DNA of 38,096 bases from Reticulitermes lucifugus (taxonomy: Eukaryota > Arthropoda > Insecta > Blattodea > Rhinotermitidae), in NCBI GenBank assembly GCA_026260175.1, contig JAKCWW010001747.1:3274-41369 (forward strand), written 5' to 3'. Below the pieces are notes generated by a model. That model was not told the DNA's origin. It saw only the letters and a program-made list of their open reading frames with translations, and ran no database searches. Position 1 is the first letter of the stretch, and each line of letters begins with the position of its first letter. A program made the position numbers and the translations under genes. Shown piece by piece: positions 12,404 through 24,400 of the stretch.

Positions 12404-15400
12404 GAGGAGGAGGAGCCGGAGTAGAGTAGTCGATATAACGACTAGGCTACGAGCTGGACGGTCCGGCGTTCGAATCCCGGTAGGGGTAAAAGATCTTTCT
12501 CTCCCCCAAAACGTCCAGACCGGCTCTGGGGCCCACCCATCCTCCTGTTCAATGGGTACTGAGGTTTTCTCCCAAGGGTAAAGCGGCCGGGCGTGAAATA
12601 TAACCACTCACCTCTATCTAGTGCCGAGGTTAAGAATGAGTGGAGCTGTACGTCAGCTACCCCTATATGCCTTCATGGCGTGGACAGGGAAAACTTTACT
12701 ATTTTTCTTAATAATAATAATAATAATAATAATAATATATAGCAGTAGATGTGTTGTACTAGACAGCTGTCCTGCAGTAGAGTAGGCTTTATGAGTTCCG
12801 TCCGCAACTCCTCCGTGGTGTCTGTAGTACGTTGCGTCGGTAATGATTTTTTCTTTTTGTTATTCAGGTGTTGAACGACACGACAGGCAACCGGGTTTGC
12901 CAATTAATTAAACTCAAACAATTCAGAACTGTGAGCATGTAATTGAAACGTTAACAGAGTATAAAATACGTCACTCTATTAGCAGTGGTTTGTGTGAACT
13001 CGTTTTGTCTCGAAACCCACGTTTCTGAGTGAATAGAGGTTTGTCTGGCCAGAGTTTGTTTCCCTGTGTGTTGTACATTCATTTTTTTCCCTGCCCAGCG
13101 GTTTCCCCCTCTACGCAGTTTTTAATTAAACTTGACACCACACCCCTTTTGGTCACCCTCCATTCCTCCCCCAGAATGTTGGGGCGTGCGTAGTGTAGAC
13201 GTTGCATAACCATGCGCGTCTCAGCTGCAGGCCACTACATGTTTTTGTTTTATAGGGTCATTATTTTATCTGAACAGTACCTTTTGTCACTTCCATCCGC
13301 TGTTTCATCACATTGTGTGCTACGTTTTACGCTGTGAAGGAGCAGACGACAAGAAGTGACAAACGATATTGGTAATAACGTCCGTGTGTAGTCGACCTGC
13401 TGTCTTGCTGCCCTTTCAAAGAAAATGCATTCGCTTCAGTCAGTACTTTACAACGTAAACACACTTAATTGAACGTCACAGTTGAGTGCGTAGCATTTCT
13501 TCGTATGCGGGAGGTCTCGGGTTCAACTTTCGGCCCGGTGATCGAGTAACTTTACTGAAGTTTTCGTTTTTACTTATTCTCTCCAGGCAAATATTGGGGT
13601 TGTACATCAAATTAGGCCACTGATGCTGCCCTCTACATCCCGTACAATTCATTAGTCACTAATCATCCTCCCATTCAACGCTATATAGTGACCTGGTGAC
13701 AGCATCGTTAAATAAGCGATGATTAAATATATTCAGCACCAGTCACGGAAGATGGAAACAATGCCAGCCCCGGGGATGATCACCCGGTACCCGTTGAGTA
13801 TGAGGCTCGGTGGTCGCCAGAACGCTTTGGAGCAGAGAAAACTCTTTCCCCTGCCTGGAAACGAATGTTTCTCGATTGTCCAGCTCGTAGTTTGATCGTC
13901 ATACCGACTGAGCTGTCCGGGCCCGTTTTAATATCGGGGTAACACGCCAACCTGGTTGACAGGGCGCTAGTTTGAAAGACGCATATAAATTGCCTCTTAG
14001 AGTGTCGTTCATCTCCTTTTGCTATTGACACCGAAGAAGCATCCGTCCTCTTTTGAGAAGGTGAATCGAAGAGAAATTACATGGGGGTGGATCGAGTTGG
14101 TCAGTATTAAAGGAGAGCGACTGGTAGACGATGCTGTTGAAGCACGAATTCTGTCGTATTAAGCACCGTGCGTATTAATTGTGTAGCATTACCACCAACA
14201 TGCAGCACAGTTCAGTATTTGACAACAATAACATTTTTCAATGTTTTTAATATTAACATCAAGAATGTGTGACTCAAAGTTGCGTTTTTCATCATGTACA
14301 GCTAACATTGATGTACCAGCCCGGCACGGTTCAGCCATTTCGTCACCCCAGGACCGTCACAGTCCTCACAATAAGCTGTATGGTTACCATTAACCCTTTA
14401 AATACTAATTTCCAGTACTTTTCTGCCCAGTACTTCCCGATTTCCGAAAGAGCATTGCTTTTTAGGAAGGTTCCCAGACTTAACTCTTCCCTCCTCCTGG
14501 TAAGAGAAACGTGTAGCCGAAGGCTATGGAGCATTGGTGGAATACTAGTGACAGGGGAAAAGCGAAGTACTCGAAGAAAACCCTGTTCCAGTGGCACCTT
14601 GTCCACCAGAACTCTCACGTAGGCTGGCCTGGGATCGAACCCGTGCCTCCGAGGTGAGAGGCTGGCGACTAACCGCGTAAGCCATGGTACGGCCGTTAAA
14701 GACTAAGATTAACTTGAAATGTTACACGAGTAAAAACCAATCAGTATAGGGAAATAATGGTTGTGTGTTCTGATACAAAGCACATAAATGCACTGTGTGG
14801 GCCAAATATCGAATTTATGAACGTTAAACCTGATGGTACGTAGAGTAACCCATATACTTTAAAGGGCTAAGAGGTTCCAGTTCCAGAAATTTAAAATATA
14901 CCATTTGTAAAATCTGCTACACCCATTGTACGTTCTAGCTGTCGTGTAGATTTACCTCATTCGGAGTTGATATGTTTTAGAAATCAGATTGAGGGTGTTT
15001 TAGAACAATTTGGTGCGGAGAATGTGTGACCCCAGGAAGGAGGAAGTAACAAGGAGATTGAGAAAATATCGTAATGCGAAGCTTGATAACTTTCGGGCTT
15101 CACCAGATGTTGCTAGAACGATTCTGTCAAGGAGTATGAGATACATGAGGCTTGTGGCACGTACAGGAGAGATGATAAGTGCGTGTAAATTTTTTTGTCG
15201 GGAAAGCTGAAGGGAAGACTTCGGACACCTAGGCATAGATGGAAAAATAATATTGAAATGTGTCTTAAATATGGTATGGGGGTATGGACTGGATGCATTT
15301 GGCACAGGAAATGGACGAGTGGTGGGGTTATGTGAACACTATAATGCAGGGGTGCACATATGTTCCAAATACCTTGGAGGCACCTCAAAATTCTTGGCGC

Positions 15401-18400
15401 CAGACCGGTGACACGAAGCAAGTTCCATACAGAGGACCCACAAATATTAGGCGTCACCGTACAAAATTTAGTCTCCTTTTCGACCTGGCTCCGATATTTG
15501 TGCACCCCTGCTATAATGAACGTATGGGTTCCATGCAAGGTGGGAAATTTCTGTATGACTTGAATGACTGGTTAGGTTCTGAAGATGTATTCTGTTCCAA
15601 GGAGCTATTTACTTGCTACAGAGAGTCGTGCAGAATGTATAAATCCTCTCCGCCACACATTGCTCTGTTATTTTATTGCGTTAGGGGGGGTGCATTTCGC
15701 TATTGATCCTGTCAGTTGTAGGCCGCCGCCACCACCACCACCACCACCAACAACACGTGGGAGAGTGCGCGAACCGTATCCACCCCTTCTGCAGACTGCC
15801 AGCCATCTTCTCAATGCAAACTAACGCTTCTCATTCATTTGTTCAGACTGTCTGATGAAATATTTTCAACGGTGTTATTGTTAGTGTGTGACTCTGATTA
15901 ATGTATTTATTTCTGACTTGAGAATTGTCGAGGTATGTTAAATGTCATAGAGAAGAATCATCAGGAACTGCGTGACTCGATAAAGAAAATTTTGTTATCC
16001 AGAGAGATGTTCTATTGATGACGCAGTGGGTTCTTTTTAAATTAATGGTTAAAACTTAACATTATCCAGCCCAGTTTAGCCATACAGTGTGAATGAACTA
16101 GAGTCGTGTCGTGGCATACTAAGTTTCAATATCTTCGGCAGTGTTTGTGTGTTCTTTCGGTAAAGAATTTGTGAATGGTTTATAACGAATTATTCAGTGT
16201 GAGTTTGTTGTGTATTTGAAACTGTTGTACTCTGAATCCAACCCTCGGCAGACAATGTTTAGTGCTCAGCTGATACATCGCTTCGCCTTATATTATTTGC
16301 TACTGAGAAACCAATGTTTCTTGCTCATTTACATCTTTTAGCATATGTGCAGTGTTACATTATATGATCGCAAGAAGATGATTCTTAAATCGACTCTGGC
16401 ATAATGTCTCCGAGAGGTGTAGCAATAGAGAATTCGTCTTGTGCCTATCGTTGTGTGGTGTTTTATTAAGATGTGAACAACAGATGGTGTCTACGCAGTT
16501 TGATGTTGCAAGTAGTGCTAGTGTGCTGGGGTCTCAGGGGCAGATCGTGATGGTACTGTGTTGCTACACCTTCAGATTGGACAATGGTAGGTAACATGAT
16601 CATATACATTTGTTCTGACGTGAGAAGTATAAGAAATGAAACTCATCACCTCACCCCACTTTTAGAAATACATTCGTACCCATTTTGGTTTACCAGTTCC
16701 GACACTCTGTACATTGTGATTTGACTGGTGGATAGCGTTTTTTTAAATGTTTTTAGAGTCCGCTTGTGCTGTGTATGACATCAGTGCATACTTCATCTGT
16801 ACTTCCATATACATGTAAACCTGGGTATCGCCTGTTAGTAGCATAAGCGAAGTGGTCTCCCTGAGGATGGCCGTTTAGGCCTAAACGTGTTGCTGGATAA
16901 TAAAATATGGTTGTGACCAGGGGTTCACAAATCCCAGGCGCCAGGTCGCCGTGGCGAATGAATTTTGTACCCTGGCGCTTAATATTTATGAGTTCTTGGT
17001 ATGGAACTTGGCTTCATATCATTTTTCTGGCGTCTAGATTTTAATGTGGATTGTAGATTTTAGGAGAATTTATGCACCCCTGGTTGCGACTTACGCCTTG
17101 TATGTAGTTTGTTGTTTATATTGTCATTCACTGTTTAAACAACGTTAGTGATACCAACGTAATAAGCAGGGATGCACATTTTCCGAAAATCTTGGCCCCA
17201 TTTCAAAATTCTATACGCCACAAGAGTGATATGAAACAAGTTCCATACTGAGGGCACACAAATTTAGACACCATCGTGTCAAATTTAGTCACCTGGGCGA
17301 CCTGGCTCCCAGAATTTCTGCACTCCCGTTGATAAGATTACCTCCCCATCTGCAAAGCCAGTGACATAATTGGAAACGGGGTAGAGGTCACTGAACTCCA
17401 ATATTTTCCCCATTGACAGTTTTAAGTGACCCATAAAATGTGTTATTCCATTTTAAAACTCTGAAATAGGGTTATTGGTCCCAACTTGACGAGCAGTAAC
17501 GATTTTTAGGTGCCCGGTTCTCATCTGGGTTGGGGTACTGACTTATGATTTACGTTCTCGTTGCTCCCTGAAATTAACCACGACCATTTTCCACCGCATC
17601 CTTAAACAATTATCGTTTGACGTTATTCTTAATCGGAGCTACTGACAGCATCGTTAAATAAACAACAAATAAATGGATACATAAATAATTACCAACTTTG
17701 GAATATTCCCTCTCCTCTTTCCACCATGTAAAACCAGTGACGTCGTTGGGACAACGAAGAGGTCACTAACCCTCAATATTTTCACCACGAACAAAGAATT
17801 CTCTTCGTCCCATATTTTCAACGCCGCCATTATCTTCGGGCGACATTCTGTTTGTGTGGTGCAGTAACACATGATGGAATATACGGAGCTTACAGAAGTA
17901 TATTTGTTTTAACAATGTTTCACGTTTCGCTCCGTAAATACAAATTAACACCTTATTGATAATACCACGTACAAGTGGGGCTGTATAGAGTTTCTTTTTA
18001 AGTTTTTTATTTTGCGACTCTGTCAGTTGTTAAGATCATACCGCAACGCTGATAGACGAATTAACGAGTGTGGAGCATTGGTGGAATGATACAGACAGGG
18101 GAAACCGAAGTACTCGGGAAAAGAAAACTCCGTCCCAATGCCACTTTGTCCACCACAAATCCGACATTGACTGGACTGCGATCCAACGCAGACCTCCGCT
18201 GTAAGCCGGTCTCGCGAAAGACAGGTTATTCTTCCTGTGATCAGAGAAGGCAAAGCTGATACGCTTTGTTACACGCAGGGTAGATAACAGAAGTGCATAC
18301 AGATGTTTGTTTGGAAGTCCCGAAAGAAAGAGACTTGAGGAAAATATCAAACTTGATCTTAAATAAAAGGGATGGGAGGCTGTGGACTGGATTGATGTGA

Positions 18401-21400
18401 GTTGGGACGGGGGCAAGAGGCGGGCTGTTGTAAGCGCGGTAGTGAGCTTGTGGGTTCCATAAAATGCTGTGGATGTATTGACCGGTTGAGTAACTGTTAG
18501 CTTGTCAAGAGGGAATTAGATCAGGGAACCAGAATGAAATATACGTTTAATTATTTGTATTTATGTGTTGCTTGCGTAAAGCTGTGAAATGAACACGAGT
18601 CTGCGTCCGTTGTTGAATGCGGCTCCGAAAGCGCTTAAACAGATTTCGTTAGAAGTTGTTTAATGGAATATGTAACTAACTCCATGGAGCAGAATCCTTA
18701 TTAAGAGGCTGATATAGATACTGACTGTGTAGTTTTCAGTTCACCTTGGCGGTGGTTTGCGCTGGGGAAAGCCGACCGTCGTTTGCCTGTGACGAGTAAC
18801 CGATATATTCGAGTTAAAAACACATTGGGCTAAGTGCAGTCGCGTTTTGTGCGTGTAAGACGATACAGTTATTTTCTGTAGTGTTCTGTGTGAATTCGAA
18901 ACCCGGACAGGGTCTGGGATATTGGAGAAAATCTCTTTGCCCCTGCCGTGATTCGAACCCCATATCGTCCCAAGTCGTAGCCTGGTCATTAGACCGATTA
19001 CCCCGTCCTGGCATTCACGAAATTTAAAACTTCAGTTAACATGCGTTGAACGATAAATGTGCAGTAGGAAAGGATGATGCATGAGTTGTGCTCAGAACGT
19101 GTCAGTTGTAGTGGTCTGGCAGTGCAGTGATAACCAGACAGACCTTTCACTGCTGACGTTACTAGAAGTTAGGTTTCCTGCTGTCACAAGTATCAATATG
19201 AAATTCTGCAGGTGTTGACAAAGACCTTGTAGGTGTCATTGTGTCTCATTCACATTGATTTAGGCACTAATGAAAGGATATCTGCCCCATAGTTTGTACT
19301 CTGTGCTATCGGCAGTAGTAGGCTAAGGATATGAATGGTAGTTCCACAAATCATTGTCACACTACGCTGCGGTCATTTTGTCGCATGTTGGAACCGTTGA
19401 TACAGTGTGATAACTAGAGGAACAGAATGGACATACACGTAGAAGATGTGGTAGAAGATTGGGTTCCGTATCGTTGGCTTTAGTCATAGTCATTGTGATT
19501 CTGAGTTTTGCGTAACACAGAGTGGCACAGGCGTGGTAATTGACGCTGTTGGTCTTGCAAGTTTAACAGCACCAACAGGAAAGCTCTGCATTGCGTCCGT
19601 TACGTATGCTATAAGGCACGAACTGCGAAAATGATTGTAGATGATGAATTGGGAAGGATGTGTAGGGAAATGCTTACGGCCAAGTCTAAGCTAGTATATC
19701 GGCATCTGCCCCCCAATGTACTGAAAAGAAGCAGCAATTTCAGGGTAGCCGACCTCCAGGTCAATTCTTGACACTGGGACCTTCCTGATATGAAGCAGGA
19801 TTACTGACAACCACTTGACCATGACGCTTGGTTCAACATAAATGGAATACGGACACTGAGAAAGCAACGAAGGAGAAAAAATAACATATGAAAGCTATTA
19901 TTACAGGAGAGAAAAGAGTACAAAGTGAAAGGTAGAGTTGAAGATTCAAATCTTCTTATGCTCTGTCGTCTGCTTAGTTGCCAACGTTTCGAGTTATCGT
20001 AATGCCGTCATCTTCAGGGTGTAGCAGAAGCTGAAGTTGAAGACATTACGATCCTTTGAAACGTCGGCAACTGTTTACCACTCAACACAGCATAACATCT
20101 AAGAAGACTTGAATGTTTATCAACACCGCTGTGAGAACCTGAAATCTCGCAAAGGAAGGTTTGCTGAAAATGGAATCCGTGGAGAACTGTGGTGCAAGTT
20201 TGTCGATACAGCATAAGACGTACATGGAAATCAGAATACAGCCTTCAAGGTAATTTGAACAGAATGGAAAAGGGCATGGCATAACACTGTTTAATACAGT
20301 GGATAAATGAAGATCAGTAGATAGAAGCTGTTGTATGTGATCAGTGGCGTAACTGGGTCTTTTGGCGTCAGGGGCGAGTAATCACAATGGCTGCCCCTAA
20401 CAGAAATTACGAATTAAAAACAATTGGTTATTGAATTTCCTTTTATTCGGCTCAATTTAAAAACTGTTGAGAGAAATCTTCTTTCGTGTAACGTATTTAT
20501 TTTGCCGCCCCCTGCACTCAGAAGCCGGCGGCAGCCGCACGACTCCACTCCAGCTACGCACCTGCTTGTGTTGATTGTCTTTTATTACTACGATTATTTT
20601 TCAGCAGGATGAGAATGGTACGTGTAACATAATTGATGAAAAAATTAACCTGGCGTCTCCGTTCTTCTTGGTATGGCGCTGCGTCGTTGGGTGATGTTTC
20701 GGGACAACGTAATGGTATCGAAACGTCTGGCACCAATCACCTTGTGTTGCAACGCCATATTCCAGAAGATCGGAGACCTCAATTTCATCGCCACGAAAGC
20801 CTAAAAACTCGCAAATAATTAATTTACGATTGGGTTTTACTGTTTATTTCTGAGTCCTTAGCCTTTTGTTTTGGTATCCAGAAACCTAAAGCTGAACACA
20901 TGCAGCACTATAATTTTGTCTGTCGCGTACTATGGATTGTTGTCACACGAAGGGCAGAACAGTGATCGACGGTAATCGAAAGTGTACTATAATGGTTTGT
21001 TATTATTACAGCACACAGTACGTGGCTTATAACGAATAATTCCAAGATAGACTGAGGGTGTTCGAGAACAGGGTGCTGAGGGAAATATTTGGGCCAGAGG
21101 GGGCAAAAGTAGAAGGGGGTTGAAGAAAGCTGCATAATGAGCCTTGTGATCTGTTCTCTTTGTTAGAATTATTAAGGTGATCCAATGAAGAAGGCCAAGA
21201 CTGGTGGAAAATGAACACTCATTGGAGAGGTGAGACATGTATACAACATTTTGTTTGGTAAACCTGAAGGGAAGAGATCACATGGAACACGTATGTGTGG
21301 ATCGAAGGATAATACAGAAATGGATCCTGTAAAGAAGGTGAGAGGGGTGGACTGGATTCGTTTGTCCCTAAAAAGAGACCAGTTACAGACTCTTTTGAAT

Positions 21401-24400
21401 GATAATGAAGCCCTGAGTACCATAAAATGTGGAGAATGTCTTAGCTGGTAGAGTAACAACTTACCTTCCCTTGGGAGTTACGGATTTCCACTGGAGTTCA
21501 TTTGTCATTTGATTAAAGGAATTACGAATTTAGTGTTTGAACTTCAATATGTTGTTAATTTCTGAAAACCTTCACTTTCATGACCATTTGTAAGGTTTAA
21601 TGTATATGCTTTTACAGGCAGATGCAACACTTGTAATGGAGCAACGCCATTTCGTCCGTGCCAGCCTCGAGTATGTCTTCCTACTGCAGGAAGTTCAAGA
21701 AAGAAAGAAATTTGAATTTGTTGAAACTGTAAGTGTTTGTAATCTACAGAAAGTCCTTTTATGCTTTTAATGCTAAGTACCATGATTGATGTTTCAAACG
21801 GGTATCTCTGGGAGCTGGGATGGCGTAGTCTGTGTAGTGACCAGGCTACAGGCTGGACAATTTGGGTTTCCAATCCCGGCAGGGGCAAGAGATTTTTCTG
21901 TTTTCCAAAACGTCCAGACTGGTCCTGGGACTTACCAAACCTCCCGTTCAGTGGGTACCGTGGGTTCGTGCCCCAGAAGTAAAGGCGGCTGAGGCGTTCA
22001 TCTAATGCTGTGGTTAAGAATTAGTAGGACTGTACCTGTAATGAAGACAGATTTGAGGTTCTCATGGTGTGGTGAGTATTGAGACTGTAGTTTTCTGGGA
22101 ACAAATGAAACATAATTCAGTAGTAGATCAATCACATCCCTGGTGCCTCGTAACACACTACACAGTATTACATTCCAAGTATCCCCTACAAAACTACAAG
22201 GTGTCACATCCCAGGTTCATTCATTCTGTAGTCTGTCTTACGACAGGTCCGTAGCCTCTTCCAAAGCGAGTTCTNNNNNNNNNNNNNNNNNNNNNNNNNN
22301 NNNNNNNNNNNNNNNNNNNNNNNNGTCTTACGACAGGTCCGTAGCCTCTTCCAAAGCGAGTTCTCCACAGGGTGCAATCTAGTGCTTTCTCTTTCAATTC
22401 TCTTTTCCTTAAGGTCATCCAGTAGCTGCTTATGCCTTCTTCCTCATCTTCCCGTCATTTCTATCCTTCCTTCTTACTTTCTTTCAATCACGTGTTTTAG
22501 AAGGCAGTTTCTATGCAAGATGTGACCAATCCAGTTAGCCTTTCTTCTTTTTATTGTATATAGGATATTCCTCTCCTCCTTGACTGTGTGTAATACTTCT
22601 TGATTACATCCCAGGTACCCCCTACAAAACTACACAATGTCACATCCCAGGTACCACCTACCAAACTACACAGTGTCACATCACAGGTACCACCTACTAA
22701 ACTACACTGTATCACATTCCAGGTATCCCCTACAAGACTACAAGGTGTCATGTCCCAGGTACCACCTACCAAACTACACAGTGTCACAACCCAGGTACCA
22801 CCTAACAAACTGCACTGTGTCATATTCCAGGTACCACTTACCAAACTACACGGTGCTACATACCAGGTACCATGTACCAAACTACACAGTGTCACATCCC
22901 AGAAGACTGTGTTCTTAATCAGAAAACATACCTTGCTGTGATATTTGGAACAGTTGGTAACATTGTGGTAGGAAATACTGTGGTATGAACCCCTGAAGAT
23001 ATCTCAGAAGTTGGGCAATACATGTTTGGTAAAGCAACAAAGAAAGTGAAGTTCAGAGCATCATATATATGTGCGATAGTCTTCATCACATCTTAAACAA
23101 AGTAGAATTGTAGAATCATTACAGATATTAGAAACAGCCAAAGTGTTGACAGTCTTCATGCAAGTAATTTGTGTCTGTGACTGTGGGGATGACTGATTTT
23201 ATATCATTAATTTATAAACTAAATATGGTTGAGTCAGTTTTGGGGAATTTTCATTTCTGCTTGGTATTTTTAATGTTTTGTTATATCCGAATAATTTCCT
23301 TTTCATGTGGCCATTTCACATGTTTACGTCTGCATTATCTCACTAAGTACACAGTTGTTTGTATTCGAGAACACGTGGCCAATTGGTGAATTATTTTTAT
23401 TGTTTTTGTCATGAGGCATATGTTTTTACTATAAAAAAATAGTATGTCAAAACTGAAAACACTTTTCTTGCATGTTTCTTTTGCAAAGCTGATGGAAGAC
23501 TTAATGAGGTAGGATTTGTAAGTTTTAAAATGTGACCCTATCCTGTAGCCACTTTTGTGTTTCGAGCGGCAGAAAGTTTTCTGTTGTTATTTGTAGTGTA
23601 CATGAATCACAGCTGTGACAACTAGAATCCATATTTGAGAATGAAGACTAATTTGGTGTTTGACCCTTCCTGTTCCCCTTGGTTTCACTATAAATACATG
23701 TCCCTGTAGTTTCTTAATGTTTTGCAGTCCATATAAGGTAACTAAAGTACTATAAGTTTAATTAAAAATATATAATTATATGTAATACACATTTTCTGTT
23801 TTGTGTGTTCCCCTGGAATTTACCTTTATAATCTGTGTAAATATAGTTATGTATTTAATACAGATACATTGTAAAATTGTTATTCAGATCTGTTTTGTTT
23901 TAGTAGCAAACAAAAACAAGAATAACTTGGCAAAGGTTTGTATCCAACAAACACACACTTTCACATTACATATTGTGACAGTTTCGGCACTGAGTAATGA
24001 GCCATGACAAACTCTTTTGTTTATTCATATTTATTTTGAGTTGCTGAAATAAGAACTGTATTCCTTGATAAATGTCATTAACACATCATACTGTGAACAT
24101 GTTATAGTTCATATGAGCATCAGTCTTTGTTTGTGTGTTACAGCTCCTGGGATTTATGTATGGTTGGCTCACCTTCTACCACCAGGGTCATGAAGTAGCC
24201 AATGAGTTCAAGCCATATATGCGGGAACTGCAGTTCAAGATCCAGAAGGTAATAGACAGTATGCATGCATATTCAGTTTTGTGTGCACTAGAGAATGGAG
24301 TGAGCATTAACAGGGGATGATTGTGGTTTATAACATGCCTGTACCAATTGCACTGAGCATGGTTGGTAAGTCAGTGGTAACAGAAAGTAGCAGTCAGAAA

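Noticed and set aside
12266..12607. Minus-strand 113-codon frame with an isoleucine run
   Set aside because: It is a read-through of an (AAT)n tract and a family C SINE.
15585..15824. Open frame with a proline run
   Set aside because: The prolines come from a CCA/CCG microsatellite and the rest of the frame has no support.
22603..22890. Evenly spaced repeats that could be mistaken for a CRISPR array
   Set aside because: The 36-bp units are contiguous with no spacers, the setting is a eukaryotic intron, and the unit derives from a palindromic element.
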